From: Sediminicola arcticus
GTDB taxonomy: Bacteria > Bacteroidota > Bacteroidia > Flavobacteriales > Flavobacteriaceae
Direction: 5' to 3'
DNA: 64,000 bases
NCBI RefSeq assembly: GCF_040566695.1
Contig: NZ_JBEXAE010000001.1
Coordinates: 124,001 to 188,000, forward strand
In this document: positions 1 through 8,304 of the stretch, piece after piece
How positions within the stretch are numbered: the first letter of the stretch is position 1
How the letters are laid out: each line of letters opens with the position of its first letter
The notes under the pieces: model-generated
Told to the model about the DNA's origin: nothing
Databases searched by the model: none
Seen by the model: the letters and a program-made list of their open reading frames with translations, nothing else
Translations under genes and position numbers: made by a program

Positions 1-117
1 TATGGTTTTTCTATAGTATGTTGAATGAATAAATCATCTGTATTGGCTCAAAAAATAATGTTAATTAACAAACGTATTTTTTAAAAGGGATTCTAAGAAA
101 CCGCTAAATAACAGCCC

Positions 118-237
118 TTGATTTCTACCATTTTAATCTTGTTTCTGTTCTCTTGCACAAAAGCAGAGCATACGCCACTATACAGCAGTAGCAGAAGCCT
201 TATCGATAATTTTGAAGGTAGAATTGACGGGATGTAA
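118..237 (+). CDS. Possible small lipoprotein or gene remnant (39 aa)
   Basis: This short frame begins with TTG and ends in TAA. It encodes a hydrophobic stretch followed by a lipobox-like LFLFSC at about residue 12 and a polar tail. An in-frame stop lies directly before the TTG, and no good ribosome site is visible. It may be a truncated lipoprotein, a small real gene, or chance. Only the lipoprotein-like N-terminus supports it. Confidence 0.25.
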   Translation: MISTILILFLFSCTKAEHTPLYSSSRSLIDNFEGRIDGM

Positions 238-299
238 CCTATGTTACTGTACTTCCGTTAAAGAATTAGTATTTTTAGTATACTAAAAACAAGTTGATT

Positions 300-1631
300 A
301 TGATTGTTGAACAATTTGAATACAAACCCTTATCCCACTATTCCTATGTCTTAGTTAGTGATGGTGAAATGGCCATTATAGACCCAGAGCGTAACCCCAT
401 GCAGTATTATGCCTTTGCAAAGGCAAACAATGCCAAAATTACAGCGGTCATAGAAACACATCCGCATGCAGACTTTGTGAGTTCGCACTTACAAATCCAC
501 AAAGAAACCGGGGCAACCATCTACAATAGTGAAAAATTGGGCGCAGATTATCCGTACCAACCCTTTGATGACGGCAATAGCATAACCTTTGGGAAAGCAA
601 CATTACATGCCATAAACACCCCAGGGCATTCCCCAGATAGCATTACCATAGTAGCCAAAGAAGGAGGTAAAACAATCCTATTTACGGGAGACACTTTATT
701 TATAGGCGATGTGGGCCGTCCTGATCTACGTGAAAAAGCAGGCAATATGCAGGCCAAACGTGAAGAGCTTGCCAAGACCATGTACCATACCATACAGCAA
801 AAATTCACCCATTTGCCCAATGATGCCATCGTATATCCTGCCCATGGTGCCGGTTCGCTCTGTGGAAAGAGCATGAGCGATGCCAACAGCAGTACCTTGG
901 GTAATGAGCGTATGGGCAATTGGGCGTTTAAAAAACAGACCCAAGAAGAATTTGTAGCTACCCTACTCGATAGCCAACCCTTTATCCCTTCCTACTTTGG
1001 GTATAATGTAGATATGAACAAGAAGGGTGCAGAAACACTTCGTGAAGCTATTGCAGGAGTACCTTTTAAATTGAGTGCTTCCACAAAAGGATTGCTAGTA
1101 GATGTACGTGAAGAAACCCAATTTAAAAAAGGCCACCTCAAAGGTAGCATCAACATTCAGGCAACTTCCGAAGAGGCAAAGTTCGAAACCTGGTTGGGTG
1201 CCATCGTGGAACCTGAGGAAAAATTTAGTTTGGTCATCGACAAGCCCGAGGATTTGGAACTGCTATTGCAGCGAGTGGCAAAAATTGGGTACGAAAAGCA
1301 ATTGCAGGAAGTACTGACCACTTCCAATGAACACCTACTACAAATGAAGCCCTTGGATCTTCAGGATTTTAAAAAGAATCCCGACAATTATACCATAATA
1401 GACATCCGCAACCAGAGTGAGATCAAAGAGGGCAAGTTTTTTGAGAAGGCCTTGGAACACCCCCTGAATGAGCTACGGGAATCCGCAAAAAATATTCCTA
1501 TTAACAAGCCTATTGTAGTGCATTGTGCGGGCGGGTACCGCAGTGCAGCCGGTAGTAGTATTCTTGAAAACCAATTGGAGGGTGCCACAGTTTATGATCT
1601 GAGCGATGATGTAAATCAATTTAAGGATTAA
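300..1631 (+). CDS. MBL-fold / double rhodanese protein (persulfide dioxygenase-like)
   Basis: This cytoplasmic sulfur-metabolism enzyme has a metallo-beta-lactamase fold followed by two rhodanese domains, like CstB and other persulfide dioxygenase-rhodanese fusions. The metal motif THPHADF lies at about residues 53-59. The residue after Asp is Phe rather than His, which is normal in this subfamily. Further metal ligands are in TPGHS (about 110), TGDTLF (about 130) and YPAHG (about 183). The first rhodanese domain (about 265-350) has no catalytic Cys. The second (about 355-443) has the active loop HCAGGYRS. The frame also allows a TTG start at 294, but the ATG at 300 is preferred. The expected reaction is oxidation of persulfide to sulfite or thiosulfate, inferred from the family. 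Confidence 0.88.
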   Translation: MIVEQFEYKPLSHYSYVLVSDGEMAIIDPERNPMQYYAFAKANNAKITAVIETHPHADFVSSHLQIHKETGATIYNSEKLGADYPYQPFDDGNSITFGKATLHAINTPGHSPDSITIVAKEGGKTILFTGDTLFIGDVGRPDLREKAGNMQAKREELAKTMYHTIQQKFTHLPNDAIVYPAHGAGSLCGKSMSDANSSTLGNERMGNWAFKKQTQEEFVATLLDSQPFIPSYFGYNVDMNKKGAETLREAIAGVPFKLSASTKGLLVDVREETQFKKGHLKGSINIQATSEEAKFETWLGAIVEPEEKFSLVIDKPEDLELLLQRVAKIGYEKQLQEVLTTSNEHLLQMKPLDLQDFKKNPDNYTIIDIRNQSEIKEGKFFEKALEHPLNELRESAKNIPINKPIVVHCAGGYRSAAGSSILENQLEGATVYDLSDDVNQFKD

Positions 1632-1640
1632 GCAGGGCAA

Positions 1641-1755
1641 ACTGTCATTGCGAGCGGAACGCAGGGGAGCGCGGCAATCTCATCAATAAAACCCGCAAAA
1701 GAACAGATTGCTTCACTGCGTTCGCAATGACAGTAGCGATTCGCAATGACGGCAA
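1641..1755. repeat. Dispersed REP-like inverted repeat, copy 1
   Basis: The outer arms are ACTGTCATTGCGAGC and the complement GTTCGCAATGACAGT. The inner arms GCAATCTCATC and ACAGATTGCTTC give a nested hairpin of about 95 nt. A partial extra arm (TTCGCAATGACGG) follows. Similar units recur at 2326-2471 and 3251-3357, always between genes. Elements of this type are common in Bacteroidota chromosomes; here they occur only on the host side of the tRNA junction. Confidence 0.85.
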
Positions 1756-1781
1756 GGAATACTAAGTTTTCCAAATATAAA

Positions 1782-1812
1782 ATAACTCCAAGGGCAATGC
1801 TCTTGGAGTTAT
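1782..1812. terminator. Bidirectional terminator hairpin
   Basis: A perfect 11-bp stem, ATAACTCCAAG with CTTGGAGTTAT, encloses a 9-nt loop. It lies between the convergent MBL-rhodanese gene and the 72-aa gene and probably ends both transcripts. Confidence 0.75.
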
Positions 1813-1858
1813 AATTTATTTTAAACCTTTTTCAAAGTGGTTACAGTTATATTTTTAG

Positions 1859-2077
1859 CTATACCGCTTTGGCTGTAGCCTCTTTTAGTGATTTTAGATT
1901 GATATCCAGTAGGTTTACATCCTCATCGGATACAAAATTGTAATATCCAAAATATTCGAAGCCGTGTTTCTTGAGCACTTTCATAAGGTCATTGACCAAC
2001 AGTTCACGTTCGGAATGAGTAATAGGTTTATCGTTATTCTTGTAGTAGAAACCGTTTACTTTTAAATTTTTCTCCAT
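1859..2077 (-). CDS. Small hypothetical protein (72 aa)
   Basis: This is a small soluble charged protein with no signal peptide or membrane segment. It contains YFGYYNF and DVNLLDINLKSLKEAT stretches and no domain I recognise. It ends 47 bp from a strong bidirectional terminator, which supports it being a real convergent transcription unit. Its start is the ATG at 2077, and the next 580 bp hold no other gene. Function is unknown. Confidence 0.55.
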   Translation of the reverse strand: MEKNLKVNGFYYKNNDKPITHSERELLVNDLMKVLKKHGFEYFGYYNFVSDEDVNLLDINLKSLKEATAKAV

Positions 2078-2660
2078 GTTTAGATTCGGGGGTTTGCATA
2101 TTTAGTATCAAGCCCCTTTTCAGGAGCTTTATAGGTTAAGTTTACCGGCATAAAACTTTTTGGGAAGCTTCATAAACCGTTACCAATTGAAAACGACGAA
2201 TTGGTGCTCATATTGTCTTTAGACACTCTAATTCTATGTAAATTTTTGCAAAAACAAAAACTGGTCTTATCTCTGAAATTTCTAAAAACCTGACTATCAA
2301 TTTACAAAGTCCTCAACCGGTAGGAAACAGATTGCTTCACTACGCTCGCAATGACGGCAGCTAAGGGTCATTGCGAGCAGAACGCAGGGAAGCGCGGCAA
2401 TCTCATCAATGGAACCCAAAAAAAACAGATTGCTTCACTCCGTTCGCAATGACGGTGGCGATTCGCAATGATACAGGAATCCTTTAGTACCAAGTGACAT
2501 ATATCATGCTATTTCTGATGGAGGCCGTCGACCTTTATAAATGTATCTAAAACGTTGATAAAGTAAAAGAGTCATCACTATACCAAAAAGGCATTTTTAC
2601 TTTATATGCAAAGAATAATACGAACAACAAAATCTAATTATTAATTCTAAAATAAAGAAA
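2078..2660. other. Intergenic region with REP-like repeats
   Basis: No gene is visible. The middle holds a repeat cluster at 2326-2471; the rest is AT-rich and probably contains the promoter of the Met-rich lipoprotein gene. Confidence 0.6.
2326..2471. repeat. Dispersed REP-like inverted repeat, half copy plus full copy 2
   Basis: A half unit at 2326-2356 (ACAGATTGCTTCACTACG and CGCAATGACGG) is followed by a full unit at 2366-2455, then a partial arm TTCGCAATGA. The family is the same as at 1641 and 3251. The half unit suggests the elements spread or decay by arm. Confidence 0.82.
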
Positions 2661-3203
2661 ATGAAAACAATTGTAAAAATAGCATTGATCATTGGGGTAA
2701 TAGGCTCAATAATGAGCTGTAAATCTACCTTTAATGCTTCGGAAACCATGGAAGTACAAGAAAATAGAAATGCGCTCTATCAGGAGATTATTACAAATCC
2801 GAGTCAATTCAATGAATTTATCGACTTGGCACAACAAGACGAGGCTGCAAGAAAGATAATGATGCAAAACCACATGCAAATGATGGAATCGGGGAAGATG
2901 AAAGCCATAATGGAAAACAATCCAGAAATGAAAGAAAAGATGAAATCCCATATGCAGAAAATGATGGAGGAAAATTCTGAAATGAATGAAAAAATGCAAA
3001 CAAAGATAGTCGACAAGATGTTGAATGATCCAGAAGGTAGAAAGATGTTGATGCAAAAAATGCATGAGCACAAGGAAATGCAAGAGGACATGAAGGCTAA
3101 AATGATGCAAAAAATGATGAATGACCCTGAAATGAAAGAGAAAATGATGGAAAAAATGAAGAATATGAAAGAAGGTTCCAAAGAACATAAACACAATAGG
3201 TAA
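2661..3203 (+). CDS. Methionine-rich repeat lipoprotein
   Basis: The N-terminus is a lipoprotein signal with lipobox IMSC (Cys at 20), so the protein should be anchored in the envelope. After about residue 70 it consists of degenerate repeats with the core (N)DPEMKEKMMxKM, very rich in Met, Lys and Glu, and it ends in a His-containing tail (EHKHNR). Such Met/His-rich periplasmic proteins often bind Cu(I) or Ag(I). A metal-buffering role is therefore plausible but inferred only from composition. No metal-resistance gene lies next to it. Confidence 0.72.
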   Translation: MKTIVKIALIIGVIGSIMSCKSTFNASETMEVQENRNALYQEIITNPSQFNEFIDLAQQDEAARKIMMQNHMQMMESGKMKAIMENNPEMKEKMKSHMQKMMEENSEMNEKMQTKIVDKMLNDPEGRKMLMQKMHEHKEMQEDMKAKMMQKMMNDPEMKEKMMEKMKNMKEGSKEHKHNR

Positions 3204-3608
3204 AAAAAGTCACAAGGATACTTTGGACGTACAATTCTACAAAGGCAAAAGGTCATTGCGAGCGAAACGAAATGGAGTGCGGCAATCTCATCAATAGAAC
3301 CCGAATGCAACAGATTGCTTCACTGCGTTCGCAATGACTGTGGCGATTGGCAATGACAAAAAAAATCAACTCTTTAGCAAAGGTCAGGAGTAAGATCTAA
3401 AAATATAGTTTTATATTCCAACTACTTTTTAATTGCACTGGGTCATATACCTCAATTTTTCTTGATGCCAATTTAAAGGAGATCTCTTGGGATAATCCTT
3501 TCCAATTAATATTTTAGTCTAAATTTTGTTGATACGTGCGTTTTTAAATACCTTAAAAGGGATGTCATTAAATTATTATTAAATTGTAGTTTTTTAAACT
3601 AAAAAATT
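3204..3608. other. Intergenic region with REP-like repeat
   Basis: This 405-bp gap holds a repeat unit at 3251-3357 and otherwise AT-rich sequence leading to the antiporter gene. No coding sequence is seen. Confidence 0.6.
3251..3357. repeat. Dispersed REP-like inverted repeat, copy 3
   Basis: GGTCATTGCGAGCG pairs with CGTTCGCAATGACT, with the same inner GCAATCTCATC / ACAGATTGCTTC arms as the other copies. A degenerate trailing arm (GATTGGCAATGAC) follows. Confidence 0.82.
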
Positions 3609-4862
3609 ATGGACTACTTTCTTATCGCCTCCATTTTGGTGCTACTTTCCGCGGTGTTTGGATATTTAAATGTTCGGTTCCTAAAGCTGCCTAATAGCAT
3701 CGGTTTAATGCTGATTACTATTGTATTTACCTTGGCTATTTTTGCAATCAGCTACTTTGACGATACCCTCTTAAATGCTGAAAAGTATATCATTACCCAA
3801 ATCGATTTTAAGACATTATTGTTGGATGTCATGTTGGGTTTTCTACTTTTTGCAGGGGCACTACATACCAATTTTGAACAGCTCAAGGTACAACGGTGGC
3901 CAATTTTTGTCTTTTCCACTTTAGGGGTGGTGGTTTCCACTTTTTTGGTAGCGACTTTTATGTATTTAGTGCTCGGATTTATTCAAATAGAGGTTGCCTA
4001 TATCTATTGCCTTGTATTCGGGGCCTTGATTTCACCTACCGATCCTATCGCCGTTTTGGGAATCCTAAAAAAAGCGGGCGTGCCCAAAATACTGGAGACA
4101 AAAATTGTTGGAGAATCGTTGTTCAACGATGGCGTAGGGGTTATTTTATTCCTTACCCTGTTTCAGATGGCCGCTTTAAGCGGAGAATCGATCGAATTTA
4201 CGCAGGTAGTTACGTTGCTGGCAAAAGAAATTTTCGGAGGGATTCTTTTAGGACTTTTTCTGGGATGGTTGGCGTACCGCTTCATGAAAAAAATAGACGA
4301 CTACCAGATTGAAGTGATCATTACCTTGGCTGTGGTCATGATTGGTACTGTCATAGCACAAAAATTCCATTTTTCAGCCCCTTTGGCCATGGTAACCTCG
4401 GGACTCTTGATTGGTACCGACCGTGTACGGGAGGATGCCATGTCCGATGAGACCGAACAATATGTGGATAAATTTTGGGAGTTACTGGATATTCTTTTGA
4501 ATACCATCCTTTTCGTATTGATTGGTATGGAAATGTTGGTGTTGGCCTACGATGGCAGTTACTTGTTGGCCGGTGTCTTGGCCGTTCCCATTATTTTAAT
4601 GAGCAGATTTCTGTCCCTATTGCTGCCTATAACATTTTTTAAGAAGAAACTAGATTTTGTGCCCAATACCAATTTGGTAATGACTTGGGGCGGACTGCGG
4701 GGCGGTATCTCTATCGCACTGGCCTTGAGCCTAACCGATACCATGCACAGGGAACTATTCCTATTTGTTACCTATGTAGTAGTGGTCTTTTCAATATTGG
4801 GCCAAGGACTCACGGTAGAAATGCTTGTGAAGAAACTGTATAAAACCAAGCCCGCTCCTTAA
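3609..4862 (+). CDS. CPA1-family Na+/H+ antiporter
   Basis: This 417-aa inner-membrane protein has about 12 hydrophobic segments. It exchanges Na+ (or K+) for protons for pH and salt homeostasis. Diagnostic CPA1 motifs are GALISPTDPIAVLGIL (about 138-153) with the paired acidic site GESLFNDGVGVILF (about 167-180), followed by GGLRGGISIALAL (about 362-375). It lacks the long cytosolic tail of NhaP-type relatives. It is monocistronic and is the last complete host gene before the tRNA junction. Confidence 0.9.
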   Translation: MDYFLIASILVLLSAVFGYLNVRFLKLPNSIGLMLITIVFTLAIFAISYFDDTLLNAEKYIITQIDFKTLLLDVMLGFLLFAGALHTNFEQLKVQRWPIFVFSTLGVVVSTFLVATFMYLVLGFIQIEVAYIYCLVFGALISPTDPIAVLGILKKAGVPKILETKIVGESLFNDGVGVILFLTLFQMAALSGESIEFTQVVTLLAKEIFGGILLGLFLGWLAYRFMKKIDDYQIEVIITLAVVMIGTVIAQKFHFSAPLAMVTSGLLIGTDRVREDAMSDETEQYVDKFWELLDILLNTILFVLIGMEMLVLAYDGSYLLAGVLAVPIILMSRFLSLLLPITFFKKKLDFVPNTNLVMTWGGLRGGISIALALSLTDTMHRELFLFVTYVVVVFSILGQGLTVEMLVKKLYKTKPAP

Positions 4863-5009
4863 GGAAACGCGCAAAAAAGTACTTGGTTAAAAACCTCCGA
4901 TAATTTAGGCCTTTGGCCTATTGCATATATTGTTCTTGATAAAAGCTTGCAAAATGCACCTATTATTTGGTGTCAAGGGCCACCAAAAATGAGGATATCA
5001 CATAAAAAA

Positions 5010-5033
5010 AGCCTCTCTTTTCAGAGAAGCTTT
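5010..5033 (-). terminator. Terminator downstream of the tRNA-Leu fragment
   Basis: AAGCCTCTC pairs with GAGAAGCTT around a short loop, with one mismatch. The A-run at 5004-5011 becomes a U-run on the minus strand. It is the natural terminator for the minus-strand tRNA whose 3' end is at 5043, and it marks host DNA. Confidence 0.72.
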
Positions 5034-5042
5034 TCCTTTAAG

Positions 5043-5092
5043 TACAGGCGGAGAGACTCGAACTCTCACACCTTGCGGCACTAGATCCTAAG
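5043..5092 (-). pseudogene. tRNA-Leu(UAG) 3' fragment: attachment site (att)
   Basis: Read on the minus strand, this is the anticodon loop CTTAGGA (anticodon UAG), a type II variable arm (TGCCGCAAGGTGT), a perfect T arm (GAGAG-TTCGAGT-CTCTC), the acceptor strand CGCCTGT and discriminator A at 5043. To the right of 5092 the expected 5' half is replaced by unrelated AT-rich sequence. This is the product of tyrosine-recombinase integration into a tRNA gene: the host 3' end is displaced here, and an intact tRNA-Leu rebuilt with the element's copy should lie at the unseen right end. Confidence 0.82.
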
Positions 5093-5253
5093 CCTATAAT
5101 ATAACCATATCAAACACCATCAAAATTAACTAAATTACTGATTTTTAGATACTTGTAATATTATTTAATATCATATATACCTATATGATATCAATAAATG
5201 TGTTACCCATGTGTTACCCCGATTGTTTATCTTTACATAAAACATGATGAGAT

Positions 5254-6480
5254 ATGGCAACTTTAAAAACCGTCTTACATGCCAAGTTGGACAAAAAGGG
5301 AAACAAGCTTCATCGCCTGGCTCTTCGCCTTACCGTAAATCGAAAACGTAGTTATTATCATTTGGGCCAGAAGCTAAAACCCGAATATTGGGATGAACCA
5401 AGCGAAAAGGTAAAAAGTTCCCATCCCAAGCATAAACAGCTCAACAGGCTCATTAGAAAAAAATACGATGAAATTGAGGATATAATTTTTGAACTGGAAG
5501 CATCCAAACAAAATTATTCCGCTAAGCAGGTTGTTGATTCTATTCGCAAAAACACAAGAAGACTTTCCTTTTTCGAATTGGCCGATGAACATATCGAAGA
5601 TTTATTTAAGGCGAATAAACATAACAGGGCCATTTCAGATAGAAGCAAAGTGAACAGGATAAAGGAATTCGTCAAAAATCGAAATCTAAGCTTTGAAGAA
5701 ATCGATGAGCACCTTTTAAAAAAAATGAAAATTCATCTTTTAAATACTGTAGGCTTATCCGAAAGGTCCGTAATGAATTTCTTCGTTATGATACGGATGC
5801 TATATAATATTGCCATTAGCAAAAAGATAGTGGATCAAAAATTCTATCCTTTTGGTCGGAATAAAATAAAAATAAAATATCCCCAAACGATAAAAATTGG
5901 TCTAAATGAAATGGAGATTGTAAAAATTGAGAAACTTGATTTAGAACAAAATACAGCCATTTGGCATACAAGAAACACCTTTTTGTTTTCATTCTATCTG
6001 GCCGGAATAAGAATTTCAGACGTATTGAGAATGCAATGGAAAGATATTGTAGGAGACAGACTGTACTATAAAATGAATAAGAACAATAAGGCAGACTCCT
6101 TAAAACTACCAAAGCCTGTCTACGAAATACTCCACCATTATAAAAACATGAAAGTGAGTAATGCCGATTACATTTTTCCTGATTTAAAAGATGTACCAAT
6201 TAATGATACACTGGCCATCTATACAGGGATTAAAACTGCCATTAAACGGCACAACACACATTTGGCCGAAATTGCAAAACTGGCAGAGATTGACAAAAAG
6301 ATCACCAATCACATAGCGCGACATAGTTTTGGAAATATTGCCGGGGATAAGGTCTCTCCTCAAATGCTTCAAAAATTATACAGACATACACATTTGAGCA
6401 CAACCATAGGTTACCAGGGTAACTTTATTCATAAAAGCGCAGATGAAGCTTTGGCAGAAATCATCAACTTTTCAAAATAG
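5254..6480 (+). CDS. int: Tyrosine recombinase / ICE integrase
   Basis: This 408-aa phage-type integrase has an N-terminal arm-binding domain (about 1-100), a SAM-like core-binding domain (about 105-205) and a catalytic domain. Catalytic residues are visible: Arg253 in GIRISD, Lys near 280, His353 and Arg356 in NHIARHS, His378, and the Tyr387 nucleophile in TTIGYQGN. It lies about 160 bp inside the split tRNA-Leu, as expected for the enzyme that made the junction. Two GTGTTACC direct repeats just upstream could be arm-type sites. The ATG at 5254 fits family length. Confidence 0.93.
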   Translation: MATLKTVLHAKLDKKGNKLHRLALRLTVNRKRSYYHLGQKLKPEYWDEPSEKVKSSHPKHKQLNRLIRKKYDEIEDIIFELEASKQNYSAKQVVDSIRKNTRRLSFFELADEHIEDLFKANKHNRAISDRSKVNRIKEFVKNRNLSFEEIDEHLLKKMKIHLLNTVGLSERSVMNFFVMIRMLYNIAISKKIVDQKFYPFGRNKIKIKYPQTIKIGLNEMEIVKIEKLDLEQNTAIWHTRNTFLFSFYLAGIRISDVLRMQWKDIVGDRLYYKMNKNNKADSLKLPKPVYEILHHYKNMKVSNADYIFPDLKDVPINDTLAIYTGIKTAIKRHNTHLAEIAKLAEIDKKITNHIARHSFGNIAGDKVSPQMLQKLYRHTHLSTTIGYQGNFIHKSADEALAEIINFSK

Positions 6481-6865
6481 GATAGTATTTTTTTGTAGAG
6501 ATATCATTACCAGTTCTTTTATTTCCATAAAGATCTATTAGACATATTCCCCTTCTACCAAGTATTACAGATATCCTTTAAAGATATAAGGGATATCTTA
6601 AATAATTAATGGCGGCATTCAATTACGGGTCTTGGGTAATCAAAACATATTGCTTGTTATACTAAATTGTGGATTTCTAAAAAAAACTCAAACTAAATAT
6701 ATTATTGGAATATTTGTTTTTTTAATAAATATAGATTATTTTCATATTAATTAGATTATATACTAAATTATTGTTTTGATTTAAATAAGTTTACTTTTCT
6801 TACCCCCCAAATTATCCACGGCGACCCTACTGTTTGCATTCATTTTCTGTAAAAACGGAAAGCTT
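6481..6865. other. Intergenic region between integrase and rteC-like gene
   Basis: This is 385 bp of very AT-rich sequence with no ORF and no hairpin that I could support. It presumably holds the promoter of the RteC-like gene. Confidence 0.5.
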
Positions 6866-7705
6866 ATGGATTTAAAACTACAGTCTGAAACCTTGATAAA
6901 AGATCTTAGTAACATAGATCTATCTTCCAATGACATTATCCGTCAGACGAACATGGCCGTCTCTCTATGCAGGGACGTATTATCTATTTTTAAAAAGGAG
7001 ATTTCAAACAAGGAATTTTCTACTGTAGACTTAGAAATTGAATTCTTCAAACATACCAAACAGATTCCGCTTCAATATCTTATTTATTATTCCCAAATAC
7101 GATCATTTGAGCTGCAATTTCCGAGGGCCATTCTAAGCAACCAACAAGATTATATTACATCTAAAATGAGTAAACTAAACAGGTTCTTTAGGTACAACAT
7201 AGATTTTGCCCATTATATTGAATCTGGACAAGAGCATTTGGACCAGCAATATTTCACCAGAAGCCATTTCAATATCCTGCCCATCACCCATTCTAAATTT
7301 TATTATTTGGAACCCGAGTTTAATACTTCTCATGATATGCTTTTAGGAAAGTTATTAGCCTACAAATCCCTCATTAGATACTTGCAACAAAGACTGGTTG
7401 CATTGGAACAAGGCGATTCCCATAATTCTATCAGAAATGGAAATGCCCATAATTCTCTAAAGTGGACATCCTCAAAAACTGGAATGACTGAACTTGTTTA
7501 CGCCCTTTATCATGCGGGTGTTGTAAATAATGGAAAGGCCGATATAAAAGAAATTGCCCAAGCGCTGCAACGTACCTTTAATTTTGATCTGGGGGATTAT
7601 TACAGAACCTACACCGAAATTAGGGCCAGAAAAAAGAGTCGAGTGAAATTTTTAGACGAACTCTCTACTAGGCTCATATCCCGTCTGGACCAAGAGGATG
7701 AATAA
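6866..7705 (+). CDS. rteC: RteC-family regulator of ICE excision
   Basis: This 279-aa protein matches the RteC family, including the conserved Q-x-PLQYLIYYSQIRSFELQFP region (about 72-92) and a C-terminal winged-helix part (TELVYALYHAGVVNNG... FNFDLGDYYRTYTEIRARKKSR). In Bacteroides CTnDOT, RteC activates the excision operon by binding inverted half-sites upstream of it. Here an excisionase-like gene follows, and two copies of a near-palindrome lie in the gap between them. A hairpin terminator follows the stop codon. Confidence 0.88.
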   Translation: MDLKLQSETLIKDLSNIDLSSNDIIRQTNMAVSLCRDVLSIFKKEISNKEFSTVDLEIEFFKHTKQIPLQYLIYYSQIRSFELQFPRAILSNQQDYITSKMSKLNRFFRYNIDFAHYIESGQEHLDQQYFTRSHFNILPITHSKFYYLEPEFNTSHDMLLGKLLAYKSLIRYLQQRLVALEQGDSHNSIRNGNAHNSLKWTSSKTGMTELVYALYHAGVVNNGKADIKEIAQALQRTFNFDLGDYYRTYTEIRARKKSRVKFLDELSTRLISRLDQEDE

Positions 7706-7730
7706 AACATACCCTTTAGTAACAATTGGT

Positions 7731-7766
7731 CCCCACAGATTTACCCAAGTTAGGTGAATCTTGGGG
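7731..7766 (+). terminator. Terminator of the rteC-like gene
   Basis: CCCCACAGATT pairs imperfectly with AATCTTGGGG, followed by TTTTTC. The loop itself contains the ACCCAAGTTAGGTG near-palindrome, so the site may do more than terminate. Confidence 0.65.
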
Positions 7767-7894
7767 TTTTTCTTTCCCTTCCTAAATAATGGTGTTATTG
7801 CTGCTGCTAGTCCACATTTACTTAATAATAGAATATCAATTTACTTTAAAATCCATCAAACTTCAAGATGTTAAAATTTCACCCAAGTTGGGTG
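7743..7894. promoter_or_regulatory. Paired near-palindromes, candidate RteC operator
   Basis: ACCCAAGTTAGGTG (7743-7756) and ACCCAAGTTGGGTG (7881-7894) differ at one base. The second, with its flanking C, reads CACCCAA-G-TTGGGTG, a perfect inverted repeat with one central base. Both lie between the RteC gene and the excisionase-like gene, where RteC acts in CTnDOT. The spacing of 138 bp is longer than two adjacent half-sites would be, so the assignment is inference. Confidence 0.45.
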
Positions 7895-8013
7895 CAACTT
7901 GTGAATAAAGTCCAACAAAACCTTACAGATTTGTAGAACGAAAGTCAAACCTTGAAAGGGACAACCTTTAAAAAACTATAACCGGAAGTCCCTTTCTTTT
8001 AAACAAACACAAT

Positions 8014-8304
8014 ATGCCAAGCAACATCATTACCACAGACGATCTAAGGGAATTCAAAATGGAATTACTGGATGATCTTAAAAAAATACTACATACAGGC
8101 AGTGGCCCTAGATTTAAAAAGTTCTTGAGGTCTTCAGATGTCATGGTGCTCTTGGGTATCAGCCCAGGTACGCTCCAGAACTTGAGGGTGAACGGCACTA
8201 TCCCCTACTCCAAGCTCGGTGGTATCATCTATTATGATGAGGAAGAGATTCATAAAATTCTATTGAAAAATAGCATACAACTCGATAACTACGATCGACC
8301 ATGA
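8014..8304 (+). CDS. Excisionase-like helix-turn-helix protein
   Basis: This 96-aa protein has an N-terminal helix and a MerR/excisionase-type HTH (about 35-85): FLRSSDVMVLLGISPGTLQNL, then the wing GTIPYSKLGGIIYYDEEEI. Such proteins bend DNA for integrase-driven excision or act as small regulators in Bacteroidota ICEs. Its stop overlaps the next start (ATGA at 8301-8304), so it begins a three-gene operon. Confidence 0.82.
   Translation: MPSNIITTDDLREFKMELLDDLKKILHTGSGPRFKKFLRSSDVMVLLGISPGTLQNLRVNGTIPYSKLGGIIYYDEEEIHKILLKNSIQLDNYDRP

Larger units (their letters stand above)
4863..5253. other. ICE left junction and integrase promoter region
   Basis: This stretch holds, in order, a terminator at 5010-5033, the tRNA-Leu remnant at 5043-5092, and an AT-rich stretch with two direct copies of GTGTTACC (5200-5207 and 5211-5218). 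A TATCTTTA element before the integrase start could be a promoter. Confidence 0.6.

Noticed and set aside
2706..3310. Long minus-strand frames opposite the Met-rich lipoprotein
   Set aside because: They are antisense products of the repetitive ATG/AAA-rich coding sequence and give His/Phe-rich or Ile/Cys-rich nonsense.
5093..5160. Possible intact tRNA-Leu at the left junction
   Set aside because: Past the anticodon loop the sequence does not pair as anticodon stem, D arm or acceptor 5' strand, so it is only a 3' fragment.
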